Shown one piece after another: positions 43,594-54,737 of a stretch of 64,000 bases of DNA. The stretch's first letter is position 1. Each line of letters starts with the position of its first letter. A program made the translations under genes and the position numbers. Under the pieces are notes generated by a model that did no database searches, had not been told where the DNA came from, and saw nothing but the letters and a program-made list of their open reading frames with translations. Source of the DNA: Cervus elaphus (Eukaryota > Chordata > Mammalia > Artiodactyla > Cervidae); assembly GCF_910594005.1 (NCBI RefSeq), contig NC_057820.1, positions 9,305,001 through 9,369,000 of the forward strand, in the 5' to 3' direction.

Positions 43594-43800
43594 GAGGGCT
43601 TCCTGGTGGCTCATACAGTAAAGAATCAATCAGTCTGCAATGCAGAAGACCTGGGTTCAATCCCCGGGTTGGGAAGATCCCCCTGGAGGAGGGCATGGCA
43701 ACCCACTCCAGTATTCTTGCCTGGAGAATCCCCATGGACAGAGAAGCCTGGTGGGCTACAATCCATAGGGTCACAAAGAGTCAGACACGACTGAACAACT
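43594..43800 (+). mobile_element. Bov-tA SINE nested in L1
   Basis: Sense full-length copy. L1 sequence resumes after it at about 43805 (GAGAAAATAACACCACTTGG). Confidence 0.92.
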
Positions 43801-43804
43801 AAGC

Positions 43805-44091
43805 ATAGCACATAAAAGGGAGAAAATAACACCACTTGGAGCAACATGGATGGACCTCGAGATTGTCCTTCTGAGTGAAGTCAGACACAGAAAGACAAGT
43901 ATCATATGATATTGCTTATATGTGGAATCTAACAAATGGTAGAAAAGAAACCTATTTACAAAACAGAAATAGAGTCACAGATGTGGAAAATTCTTGTAGT
44001 TATACAAGGCGTAAGTGGGGAGAGGAATAAATTGGGAGATTGGGATTGACATATATACACCGCTACATGTAAAACAGATAACTAGTATAGA
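43805..44091 (+). mobile_element. L1 3' part, part 2
   Basis: GCAACATGGATGGACCTCGAG, ATATGTGGAATCTAACAAATG and GGGATTGACATATATACACC follow L1 order. Confidence 0.88.
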
Positions 44092-44320
44092 GCTTCCCAG
44101 GTGGCGCTAGTGGTAAAGAATCTGCCTGCCAATGCAGGAGATGTAAGAGACGCAGGTTCAGTCCCTGGGTTGGGAAGATCCCCTGGAGAAGGGCATAGCA
44201 ACCCACTCCAGTATTCTTGCCTGGAGAATCCCATGGACAGAAGAGCCTAGCAGGCTACAGTTCACAGGGTCACACGGAGTTGGACACGACTGAAGCGACT
44301 TAGCACACAGGCATACAGAG
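44092..44320 (+). mobile_element. Bov-tA SINE (GGCGCTA subtype) nested in L1
   Basis: Sense full-length copy. TATAGAGCT before and TACAGAGCT after are a probable TSD. Confidence 0.92.
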
Positions 44321-44404
44321 CTACTGTATGCAGAGGGGACTCTACTCAATACTCTATAATGACCTATATGGGGATATAATCTATATGTATAATATATAAT
44401 TGGA
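44321..44404 (+). mobile_element. L1 3' UTR, part 3
   Basis: CTACTGTATGCAGAGGGGAC and CAATACTCTATAATGACCTA match the L1 3' UTR between the SINE and the BovB. Confidence 0.82.
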
Positions 44405-44620
44405 TAGTAAGGAGATCAAACCAGTCAATCTTAAGGGGAATCAACCCTGAATACTCACTGGAAAAACTGATGCTGAAATTGAAGCTCCAGTATTATTATC
44501 ATCTGATGTGCACAGATGACTCAATGGAAAAGCCCCTGATGCTGGGAAAGATTGAGGGCAGAAAAGGTAGAGGCATCAGAGAATGAGATGTTTGGATGGT
44601 ATAACCGATGTAATGGATAT
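44405..44620 (+). mobile_element. BovB 3' end nested in L1, part 1
   Basis: From AAGGAGATCAAACCAGTC to the GATGTAATGGATA site, where a Bov-A2 has inserted. Confidence 0.88.
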
Positions 44621-44901
44621 GCTGCTGCTGCTGCTGCTAAGTCGCTTCAGTCGTGTCCGACTCTGTGTGACCCTATAGACGGCAGCCCACCAGGCTCCCC
44701 CATCCCTGGGATTCTCCAGGCAAGAATACTGGAGTGGGTTGCCATTTCCTTCTCCAATGCATGAAAGTGAAAACTGAAAATGAAGTCGCTCAGTTGTGTC
44801 CAACACCTAGCGACCCCATGGACTGCAGCCCACCAGGCTCCTCTGTCCACGGGATTCTCCAGGCAAGAGTACTGGAGTGGGTTGCCATTGCCTTCTCTGG
44901 C
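44621..44901 (-). mobile_element. Bov-A2 dimeric SINE nested in BovB
   Basis: Two similar monomers joined at the AATGCATGAAAGTGAAAACTG linker, antisense, starting with a (TGC)n tail. AATGGATATG (44612-44621) and AATGGACATG (44902-44911) flank it. This is the third level of nesting here. Confidence 0.92.
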
Positions 44902-45012
44902 AATGGACATGGACTTGGGCAAACTTAGGGAGATGGTGAGGGACAGAGAGGCCTGGCCTGTAGCAGTTAATGGGGTCACAAAGAGTCAGACAGGACTGGG
45001 CGACTGAACAAC
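44902..45012 (+). mobile_element. BovB 3' end nested in L1, part 2
   Basis: Continues from GACATGGACTTGGGCAAAC to GACTGAACAACA. Confidence 0.88.
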
Positions 45013-45165
45013 AATGTATATGTATAACTGATTCACTTTGCTGTAAAGTGAAACTAACACAACATTACAAATCAACTATTTGCAATTATACTTTACACAC
45101 CATTTCATTGTATATTATACATAACATTACAAATCAACTATACTCCAATAAAATTAATCAAAATA
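45013..45165 (+). mobile_element. L1 3' end, part 4
   Basis: TGTATAACTGATTCACTTTGC and CAACTATACTCCAATAAAAT close the L1. It contains a 19-base direct repeat around a 43-base filler (45061-45141). Confidence 0.85.
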
Positions 45166-45654
45166 AATAAATAGACCCTCCAAATGTATGAATAAATGGT
45201 CACTTTTGGCCATATAATTCTTTATGAATTATAAATGATAAAAATATTAGTTTATTTAAGGTTTCCATCTTGTAGCACACCTTTACATTTATGTACGTAC
45301 ATTTTTTAGGTTGGTAATGTCAGGGTACACAGCCTAAGCAATTTGCTCAAAGCTACAAAACTGATAATATCCAGGTCTCTGACTTTTCATTTAGGGTCCA
45401 AAGGTGACTTAGGCATTATTTTTGTCACTCATCATTATTTATCTGTGCAAGATGGCAGCTTGAAGTTGTAGAACTTAGAACAGTCCCTCTTCCATTGATT
45501 TTCTGTATAACCTTTGTACTAATAAATTATGCTACAAGTTAATTTTGCTCCCTCCCATCTGTAAAGGGGGTGCTAATAAAATTTTCTATTCTTTCAGCTC
45601 AGCAGGATAATTACACCAATCAGATGGGAAATTGTGTGTGCAAGTGTTTTAAGA
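45166..45654. other. No recognised feature
   Basis: Unique sequence. A weak MIR-like piece near 45310-45400 is too diverged to call. Confidence 0.45.
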
Positions 45655-45900
45655 ATTCATTCATTCATTAAAATTTGTTAAGTGCTTATTATATGCCAGG
45701 AACTAAACCACATATCGGGGATATATATTCAAATGAGATGTAATCTCTAATCTTGGTAAACAGAAAAAAGGAAAGCAATAATTAGAAAACAGTGTGTTGG
45801 TTGTTATAAAGGTTAAGCTCAGGGTCCTATGGTAGACACTATGAGTATGATCAGAGAGGATGGGCATGATCAGAGAGGAAGGCTTAAAGGAAGGGATACT
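45655..45900 (-). mobile_element. L2 LINE relic
   Basis: ATTCATTCATTCATTAAAAT, GTGCTTATTATATGCCAGG and GGTTGTTATAAAGGTTAAG follow the reversed L2 3' end. Confidence 0.7.
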
Positions 45901-46587
45901 CAAACTTAAATGAACACATCACTCCAAATGTTCAATTCTCATTAATATTTTCAATTATTACTTGAGTTAGTTTATAATGAATTGGTATTCAGAATGTATT
46001 ATTAATCCTAGTCTTATTATTAATCACATGAAAGAGGGTCGTAAAAGAGTCTGTTTAGATAATTTTAGCACACAGATATGGAGAAGCTTCCTGGAAATGT
46101 GTCTTCCCACTCCTATGCAGATGGTTCCCAGCAAGAGGGCAAATCCCCTTCCAGAGGGAACCAAAATGCAGCAGCTGGCATCTGATACTTGCATAACTGT
46201 CAATTTTTTTGCCCCAGATCTGCTTCCTCTGTGTACTTGCTATAAATCACCTGGATTTTATTAGGAAGACGTTATGCTTCTTAACAAGGTAACACCTTCA
46301 GGAGGTGAGATTACTTGCCTCTGCTGTGAGTAAATGACATTAAAAAAAAATGTTCTCTGAGCTGGTAATATGCTAGGATCAAATGGATTGAAATGTAGGG
46401 CAGCAAGCTCGTTTCTTCTTTTTTGAGACAAATCTTGTTTTTTCTGACCCTCTCGCTTATATCTGGGCTCTGAAGGATTCTAAAATTGACATTATTGAAG
46501 CTATAAGTGGTATATTCTACTTTCAAAGGAAAGTATTAGCTTGTTTGCTTGACCTCCCCTATCTCCCTTTCCTTTTTTAATCCTCCT
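45901..46587. other. No recognised feature
   Basis: 690 bp of unique sequence. Short open frames only. Confidence 0.5.
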
Positions 46588-46756
46588 TTCAGTTCAGTTC
46601 AGTTCAGTCACTCAGTCGTGTCCGACTCTTCGACCTCATGGACTGCAGAACGCTAGGCTTCCCTGTCCATCACCAACTCCCGGAGCTTGCTCAAACTCAT
46701 GTCCATCAAGTTGGTGATGCCATCCAACCAGCTGATTCTCTGTCATCCGGTCTTCC
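46588..46756 (-). mobile_element. Short BovB 3' fragment abutting a longer copy
   Basis: Antisense, (TTCAG)n start, ending near GTCATCCGGTCTTC. It is followed at once by another BovB start in the same orientation, so it probably landed in the CTGAA tail of the longer copy. Confidence 0.9.
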
Positions 46757-47162
46757 AGTTCAGTTCAGTCGTTCAGTCGTGTCCAGCTCTTTGTGACACC
46801 GTGGACTGCAGCATGCCAGGCTTCCCTGTCCATCACCAACTCCCAGAGCTTGCTCAAACTCATGCCTATCGAGTTAGTGATGCCATCCAACCATCTCATC
46901 CTCTGTCGTCCCCTTCTCCTCCCGACTTCAATCTTTTCCAACATCAGTCTTTTCCAATGAGTCAGTTCTTCGCATTAGGTGGCCAAAGTATTGTAATTTC
47001 AGCTTCAGCATCAGTCCTTCCAATGAATATTCAGGACTGGTTTCCTTTAGGAGGGACTGGTTGGATCTCTTTGCATTCCAAAGGACTCTCAAGAGTCTTC
47101 TCCAACACCACAGTTCAAAAGCATCAATTCTTTGGTGCTCAACTTACATTATAGTCCAACTC

Positions 47163-48823
47163 TCACATCCATACATGACTACTGGAAAAAACTATAGCTT
47201 TGACTAGACAGACCTTTGTTGGCAAAGTAATGTCTCTGCTTTTTAATATGCTATCTAGACTGGTCAAAGTTTTTCTACCAAGGAGCAAGCATCTTTTAAT
47301 TTCCTGACGGCAGTCATCATCTGCAGTGATTTTGGAGACCAAAAAAGTAAAGTCTGCCACTGTTTCCATTGTTTCCCCATCTATTTGCCATGAAGTGATG
47401 GGCCCAGATGCCATGATCTTAGTTTTCTGAATGTTGAGCTTTAAGTCAGCTTTTTTCACTCTCTTCTTTCACTTTCATCAAGAGACTTTTAAATATTTCT
47501 TCACTTTCTGCCATAAGGGTGGTGTTATCTGCCTATCTGAGGTTATTGATATTTCTCCTAGCAATCTTGGTTCCAGCTTGTGCTTCATCCAGTGTGACAT
47601 TTTGCATGATGTACTCTGCGTATAAGTTAAATAAACGGGATGACAATATACAGCCTTGACATACTCCTTTCCCAACTTGGAACCAGTCTGTTGTTCCATG
47701 TCCAGTTCTAACTGTTGCTTCTTGACCTGCATACAGATTTCTCAGGAGGCAGGTAAGGGGGTCTGGTGTTCCCATATCTTTCAGAATTTTCCAGTTTGTT
47801 GTGATCCAATCAAAGGCTTTAGTGTACTCAATAAAGCAGAAGTAGACATTTTCCTGGAATTCTTTTGCTTTTTCGATAATCAAATGGAAGTTGGCAATTT
47901 GATCTTTGGTTCCTCTGCCTTTTCTAAATCCCCACGAACATCTGGAATTGCTTGGTTTATGTATGTTGAAGCCTCACTTGGAGAATTTTTTACATTACTT
48001 TGCTAGCATGTGAGATGATTGCAATTGGGCAGTAGTTTGAATATTCTTTGGCATTGCCTTTCTTTGGGATTGGAATGAAAACTGACCTTTTCCAGTCCTG
48101 TAGCCACTGCTGAGTTTTCCAAATTTGGTGCCATATTGAGTGCAGCACTTTAACAGTATCATCTTTTAGGGTTTGAAATAGGTCAGCTGGAATTCCATCA
48201 CCTCCACTAGCTTTGTTCATAGTGATGCTTCCTAAGCCCCATTGACTTCAGACTCTAGGGTGTCTGACTCTAGGTGAGTGATCACACCATTGTGGTTATC
48301 TGGGACATAAAAATCATTTTTTGCATAGTTCTTCTGGGTATTCTTGCCACCTCTTCTTAATATCTTCTGCTTCTGTTAGGTCCATACCATTTCTGTCCTT
48401 TATTGTGCCCATCTTTGCATGAAGTTCTTTTGATATCTCTAATTTTCTGGAAGAGATGTCTAGTCTTTCCCATTCTATTATTTTCTCTATTTCTTTTCAT
48501 TGGTCACCAAGGAAGGCTTTCTTATCTTTCCTTGCTTTTCTTTGGAACTGTGCATTCAAATGGGTATATCTTTCCTTTTCTCCTTTGCCTTTGATTTCTC
48601 TTCTTTTCTCAGCTATTTGTAATGCCTCTTTAGACAACAGTTTTGCTTCTTTGCATATCTTTTTCTTGAGGATGGTCTTGATCACTGCCTCCTGTACAAT
48701 GTCATGAACCTCTGTACATAGTTCTTCAGGCATTATGTCTATCATACCGAATCCCTTGAATCTAGTTGTCACTTCCAATGTATAATTGTAAGGAATTTCA
48801 TTTAGGTCATACCTAATTTTCAT
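47163..48823 (-). pseudogene. BovB RT and linker remnants, broken
   Basis: Separate open pieces in family order: linker (48497-48823, with EELCTEVHDIVQEAVIK), pre-RT (47990-48220, with WKRSVFIPIPKKGNAKEYSN), RT palm (47533-47883) and post-RT (47163-47459, with ITSWQIDGETMETVADF). The palm piece has FIEYTKAFD in place of FIDYAKAFD, so the first catalytic Asp is Glu, and a short deletion follows it. It then shows QGCILSSRLFNLYAEYIM and stops at TAG (47533-47535), the Tyr codon of YADD; the following codons read Ala-Asp-Asn. RT is therefore disabled at three points. Confidence 0.85.
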
Positions 48824-49314
48824 TAGGTCTAGTGGTTTTCCCTACTTCTTCAGTTTAAGTCTGTAATTAATTTTGCAATAAGGAATTTATGATGTGAGCC
48901 ACACTCAGCTTCTGGTCTTTTTTTTTTTTTTTTTTTTTGCTGACTGTATAGAGCCTTTCCATCTTTGGCTGCAAAGATTATAATCAATCTGATTTTGGTA
49001 TTGATCATCTGGTGATGTCCATGTGTAGAGGCATCTCTTGTGTTGTTGGAAGAGGGTATTTGCTGTTACCAGTGCATTCTCTTGGAAAAACCCTATTAGC
49101 CTTTGCCCTGCTTCATTTTGTACTCCAAGGCCAAACTTGCCTGTTATCCAGGTATCACTTGACTTCCTACTTTTGCATTCCAGTTCCCTATGATGAAAAG
49201 GACATCTTTTTTTTTTTTTTTTAGTTCTAGAAGGTCTTGAAGGTCTTCATAGAACCATTCAACTTTAGCTTCTTCAGCGTTACTGCTCAGGGCATAGACT
49301 TGGATTACTGTGAT

Positions 49315-49575
49315 TTAGAGTTGTTTGCCTTGGAGACGAACAGAGATCATTCTGTCATTTTTGAGACTGCACCCAAGTACTGCATTTCGGACTCTTTTGT
49401 TGACTATGATGACTACTCCATTTCTTTGAAGGGATTCTTGCCCACAGTTGTAGATATAATGGTCATCTGAATTAAATTCACCCATTCCAGTCCATTTTAG
49501 CTCGCTGATTCCTAAAATGTCGATGTTCATTCTTGCCATCTTCTGTTTGACCACTTTCAATTTGCCTTGATTCAT
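49315..49575 (-). pseudogene. BovB AP-endonuclease N-terminal fragment
   Basis: 86 open codons with KMARMNIDILGISELKWTG (residues 12-30), GEFNSDDHYIYNCGQESLQR and RVRNAVLGCSLKNDRMISVR. The ISELKWTG segment holds the metal-binding Glu of APE-type endonucleases. These nick target DNA to start retrotransposition. The frame ends early; downstream the endonuclease continues in pieces, with a T-run expansion at 49207. The later SDH motif, near 48895, reads Ser-His-His. No complete domain remains. Confidence 0.85.
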
Positions 49576-50378
49576 GGACCTAACATTCTAGGGTCCCTAT
49601 GCAATATTGCTCTTTGAAACATCAAACTTTACTTCCATCACCAGTCACATCCACAACCATGTGTTGTTTTTGCTTTGGCTCTGTCTCTTCATTCTTTCTG
49701 GAGTTGCTTCTCCACTCTTCTCCAGCAGCATATTGGGCACCTACCGACCTGGGGAGTTCATCTTTCAGTGTCCTGATTTTTTAGCTTTTCATACTCTTCT
49801 TGGGGTCCTCAAGGCAAGAATATTGAAGTGGTTTGCCATTCCCTTCTCCAGTGGACCACTTATTGTTAGAACTTTCCACCATGACCTGTCCATTTTGGGT
49901 GACCCTAAATGGCCTGGCTTACAGTTTCATTGAATTAGACAAAGCTATAGTCCATGTAATCAGTTTTGTTAGTTTTCTGTGATGATGACTTTCATTCTGT
50001 CTTCCCTTTGATAAATAAGGATAAGAGGCTTGTGGAAACTTCTCGATGGGAGAGACTGACTGTGGGGGAAACTGGGTCTTGTTCTGATGGGCAGAGCCAT
50101 GTTCAGTAAATCTTTAATCTAATTTTCTGTTGATGAGCAGATCTATGTTCCCTGCCTGTTTTTCTGGCCTGAGGCTATGCTGTCAGCCTAAGCTTCCACT
50201 CCTAGAAGTGTGGAGTGGAAGGCAAGTCTGCCTCAGTCTCTTGCGGGGACACTGCTCCTTTTTCCTGGCTCTTCTGGTGCACATAGCTTTGTCTGTGCCC
50301 TCCAAGAGTCTGTTTCCCCAGTCCTGTGAAAGTTTTGTAATCAAATCCCACTGGCCCTTAAAGTCAAATTCCCTGGCG

Positions 50379-50543
50379 TTTGTGACCCCATGGACTATAT
50401 AGTCCAGTCTATGGAACTCTCCAGGCCAGGATACTGGAGTGGGTAATTTTTCCCTTCTTCATGGGATCTTCCCAACCCAGGGATAGGACCAGGTTCCTTG
50501 TATTGCAGGCGGATTCTTTACCAGCTCAGCCACCAGAGAAGCC
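50379..50543 (-). mobile_element. Bov-tA SINE, 3'-shortened, at the BovB/L1 junction
   Basis: Antisense copy from GTGACCCCATGGACTATATAG to CCACCAGAGAAGCCC. The last ~45 bp of its tail are absent. Confidence 0.87.
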
Positions 50544-50544
50544 C

Positions 50545-51473
50545 GAGTTTACTTATAGACTGTAACAAAAATGTATAAGAACTAAAAATAAATTTAGTAA
50601 AGTTATAGGATATGAAATCAATATACAAACTCAGTTGCATTTCTATACAAAGAAAGAGAAATTTAAAAATCAATGACATATACCAAAATTGCAAATAAAG
50701 GAATAAGATTTAATAATAAATTTAGCCAAAGAAGTGAAAGATCTGTATACTGAAGAGTAAGATATTGATAAATTAAGTTGAAGAGACAAATACATGTAAA
50801 GATATTCCATGCTCGTGTATTAGAAGAAGTACTATTGTTAAAAAATCCATATTACCCAAATCTATGTATAGATTTAATGAAATTAGTATAAAAATTCCAA
50901 TCGTACAGACCCAGAAATAAGCCCTCACATATACAGTCAATTAATTTATGACAAAAGAGCCAAGACTATACAAAGGAGACAGTCATTTCAATAGATGATA
51001 ATGGGAAAACTGGACAGCCACATACAAAGCAATGAAACTTGGCCCCTCACTTACACTATTAGCAAAAAACAACTTAAAATGAATTAAAGTCTTTAATGTA
51101 GGATATGAAATCATAAAAATCTAGAGAAAATATCAGGATAAACTCACTGATGTTGGTCTTGGCAACAACATTTTGAATTTGACACCACTAGCAAAGACAA
51201 CAAAAGCAAAAATAAGCAAGTGAGACTGCATCAAACTAAAAAGCTTCTGGATGGCAAAGAACACCATCAACAATATGAAAAGCCAATCTACAGAATGGAA
51301 GAAAACATTTGCAAGTCTATAAAAGATTAATATCCAAAATATAAAGCATACATACAATTCAATAACAAAGTAAACAATCTGATTAAAAACAGAGGAATTT
51401 AATAGATTTTGTTCTCCAAATAAAGCATCCAGGTGGCCAACAGGTATATGAAAGGTGTGCAACCTCATTAATC
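50545..51473 (+). mobile_element. L1 ORF2 (post-RT region), part 1
   Basis: GGATATGAAATCAATATACA, ATTCCATGCTCGTGTATTAG, AATAAGCCCTCACATATACAG and GGAAAACTGGACAGCCACAT follow the L1 ORF2 3' half. Old copy, frames destroyed. Confidence 0.88.
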
Positions 51474-51899
51474 TTTTGCTATTGCATGTCTGACTCTTTG
51501 TGTCCCCATAGACTGTTGCATGCCAGGCTCCCCTGTCCTCCACAGTCTCTCAAAGTTTGCTCAGTTTCATGTACATTGAGTCGCTGATACTATCTAACCA
51601 TCTCATCCTCTGTCACCCTCTTCTCCTGCCCTCAATCTTTCCCAGCATCAGAGTTTTTTCCAATGAGTTGGCTTTTCCCATCAAGTGGTCAAAATATTGG
51701 AGCTTCAGCTTCTGCATCAGTCCTTCCAATGAGTATTCAGGGTTGATATCTTTTAGGGTTGACTGATTTAATCTTCTTGCAGTCCATGGGATTCTCGAGT
51801 CTTCTCCAGGACCACAATTCTTCAGCACTCAGTCTTCTTTAAACTCTTGCATCCATACATGGCTCTTGGATAAACCATAGCTTTGTTGGCAAAGTGATG
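51474..51899 (-). mobile_element. BovB 3' end nested in L1, TSD with one mismatch
   Basis: Antisense 426-bp copy. TCATTAATC (51465-51473) and TCACTAATC (51900-51908) flank it, and L1 continues on both sides. Confidence 0.92.
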
Positions 51900-51940
51900 T
51901 CACTAATCATTAGGAAAATGTAAATAAAAACTACAGTGGA

Positions 51941-51960
51941 AAAAAAAAAAAAAAAAAAAA
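51941..51960 (+). repeat. Poly(A) block between copies of CTACAGTGGA
   Basis: Twenty A bases separate CTACAGTGGA at 51931-51940 from the same at 51961-51970; both are also preceded by AAAAA. Confidence 0.92.
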
Positions 51961-52556
51961 CTACAGTGGAATATCACCTCACATTTGTTAGAATAGCTAT
52001 CACAAAAAAGTAAGTGATAACAAGTGCTGGTGAGAACGCAGAGAAAGGAAACCATTGTGCACTGTTGCGGGATATGTAAACTGGCACAGCCAATGTGAAA
52101 AATAGTATGGAGTGCCTTAAAAAGAAATTAAAAATAAAGCTGCCATGATCTAGAAATTTCTATTTTGGGTATGAATCCAAAGTAAAACAGAGTATCAAAG
52201 AAATATCTGTACCCCCATGCAGCATTATTTACAGTAGCTAAGATAGAGGCAATCTAAGTGTCTGTCAATGGATGAATGAGTAAAAAAGATGTGAGGTATA
52301 TATGTGCCATATTTTGGCAACACTGTTCAGTTATTAGAAATAAAACCCTGACACTGATGGACCTTGAGAACATTATGCTAAGCAAAATAAGTTGAACAGA
52401 GAAAGACAAACACTGCATGGTGTCAATTATATGTGAAATCTAAAAAAACAAAAAAAAAAGTCAAACATATAGAAAAAGAGAGTTGAAAAGTAGTTACCAG
52501 AAGCTTCAAAGTGGGGCAAATAGAGAGAGATTGGTAAATGGGTAAATATTCAGAAA

Positions 52557-52685
52557 TAATATGAATAAGTTCTGACAAACTGATGTATATCTGTTGTTTA
52601 ATATTATATGTTGTATAATATCTGATGTATATCTGCTGTATATCTGTTGTGATATACATCAGATTATCAGAACTTATTCATATTA
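52557..52685. repeat. 35-bp inverted repeat with 59-base loop
   Basis: Left arm 52557-52591 pairs with right arm 52651-52685 with two mismatches. The arms include AATATGAATAAGTTCTGA. The loop repeats a TGTATATCTG motif. Confidence 0.93.
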
Positions 52686-52762
52686 CAAAAGTGTACACTT
52701 TAAATATCATACAATGTAATACATCAATTACAGCTCAATAAAGCCAAAATTAAAAAAAAAAA

Positions 52763-54626
52763 GTAAGGTTAATGGGTTTGGGAGTGAAGGAGATTCAGAG
52801 GAAATTGCTATAAGCTAATGTGGTCTTTTATTTTGAAATACTAACTGGCAACCCTAATGATGATTATGAAGATGATGAAGATATTAAATTAAAACAACTG
52901 TTATTTTATAGGATGTTGAATATAATAAAACAATGATAGGGAAATGAGAGTATGGAGTGTTTCTGTCTTATTACATTCTATCTTCAAATGTATCTTTACA
53001 ATCTCATTTCTCTATATAAAAATTTCCACTCATCTCAATTCTCTAGGTAACTAGAAAAAGTGAATCAATGGTGGTTTCAACATTCTGTTATTTATTACTA
53101 ACCTTAAAAATGCTTAGACAAGTCTAAGGGCATCTTTCTTTCTTAAAAAATAAATATATATTAAATATTTAACCTCTCATGAATGTGTGCTTTTCAAACA
53201 ACATTTGTTTTATGACCTGAGTAAAAACAACTGCCCGCAAATATATATTCTAAGTACAACTTTTTGAAAATATTGCAGGCAGTTGTATGCATCAAATTAT
53301 AACAGGATTCACAAGATTGACAGTAACAAAATGTGGCTTGATGTAGATATGAGTTAGAGCAAGATTTCAGTATACAAAAATCATAGTCACTGTTGAAAAT
53401 CAGGCTTAGAAAGCTACTGCTCTAAATTAGAATATTAAACTTGGGAACTTCAAAAGAAGTATAGAATGGATCCCAAATTAGAATTACTAAGTAAGGAGAA
53501 AATACTAACAAGAGGAAAAAGAATCACCTGCTTTTTCTTTAAACAATGCAAACAAGAAGTAAATGGATTAAACACTGTTAAGGTCAGCCTTTAAGGATTA
53601 ACCTTTGACAGAATAAAAAGAATAATATTTAGTAAACAGAAAATAAATGTTATATAATTTTTCAGTGTAAAAGTAAAGTTACAGTTAACAGAAGACAAAA
53701 AGCAGCAGGAGAGAAGATAAAACAGAAAAGAGAGTAATCATATTTTCATCTCAATGAAGGGAAACCAAAAAGATAATATAAAAGTTATGGCTTAGGAAAG
53801 AAATGGAAATAAAATAATAACTCAAAATTAGAGATAAACAGAAAGAAAAAGTGAATTATCACTATCAAAGGCCAAAGCCAATAAATAATGTCTTTCAAAA
53901 AAGTATTAGTGAAAATACAGAATTGACCATCAGAAGACAAAACAAAAATGTTTAAAAGGGAAAATAGAAAGGAGAAGAAGGGACAGAGATGAGGAGGGAG
54001 TGGGAAACTGGATAAAGTGAAGAAACCATCTAAAGAAAATGGAATGATGGGCTCTTAAGGGAAGATGGTGAGAGAGCAATACATGAAGGGGTCATAAGGT
54101 CAAAGGAAAATCATGGCTTGTGTGTTATTTTTTCCCCTTTACTTTGCGAAAGACTCAAGCATCTTAAATCTTTTATGAAAGGAACCATTGCATTCTTTCT
54201 CAACCAAACTGAGAAAGAGATGACGAAGATGTTGGAGGGAGAATGAAACTGCTATCAGAGAAAGGCTGCAATTGGTTAACAGCACCCCAATGGATAGAGA
54301 GATGTTAGAAATCAATGCCCAGGAAGAGGACTCATTTTTATGTGGGGGAAAGGACCCCTCTTGTAGTGAGACCTGAAGGAGTGAGACAAGATAGGTGTAG
54401 ATTTTAGCAGCACCAGGACTTCCCTCCTCTCTCTTGTTACTCTTTTGTTAATCTAAACCAAAGTGACATTGACATTTTGCATAGCTGAAGGGAACCAAGA
54501 CCCAGGGGACAATGTGACTAAGCCACTCTATGAAGAGTCAGATCCTGAAATTTTTTCCCAGTGCAGTGTTCTTCTCTTCCATGTTGCTTCCACCAGAATT
54601 TATGTGACCAAGTACAAGCTTCTATT
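52763..54626. other. Unique 1.9-kb stretch
   Basis: AT-rich DNA with no repeat recognised. A purine-rich block lies at about 53960-54040. No exon-like frame. Confidence 0.5.
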
Positions 54627-54737
54627 TTTTTTGGCCATGCGGCATGGGGGATCTTAGTTCCCCAACCAAGGATGGAACCCATACCCCTGCGTTGGAAGCA
54701 TGGAGTCTTAACCGCTCGTCCACCAGAGAAGTCCCAA
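54627..54737 (-). mobile_element. CHR-1-type SINE
   Basis: T run followed by GGCCATGCGGCATGGGGGATC, TTAGTTCCCCAACCAAGGATG and TCTTAACCGCTCGTCCACC, the antisense short CHR tRNA-derived SINE. Confidence 0.85.

Larger units (their letters stand above)
46757..50376 (-). mobile_element. BovB, near full-length antisense copy (3.6 kb)
   Basis: Longest LINE here. In reverse it runs from the 3' tail through C-terminal region, RT, linker, AP endonuclease and a long 5' non-coding region, to about 50376 where a Bov-tA begins. Two internal T runs (48918-48938 and 49207-49222) expanded from shorter family T tracts. Coding frames are broken in many places. Confidence 0.93.
51900..52762 (+). mobile_element. 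L1 ORF2 end and 3' UTR, part 2
   Basis: ATATCACCTCACATTTGTTAG, GCATTATTTACAGTAGCTAAG and TGGACCTTGAGAACATTATG follow L1 order. It ends with CAGCTCAATAAAGCC and an A run at about 52752-52762. The 3' UTR holds a large inverted repeat. Confidence 0.88.
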
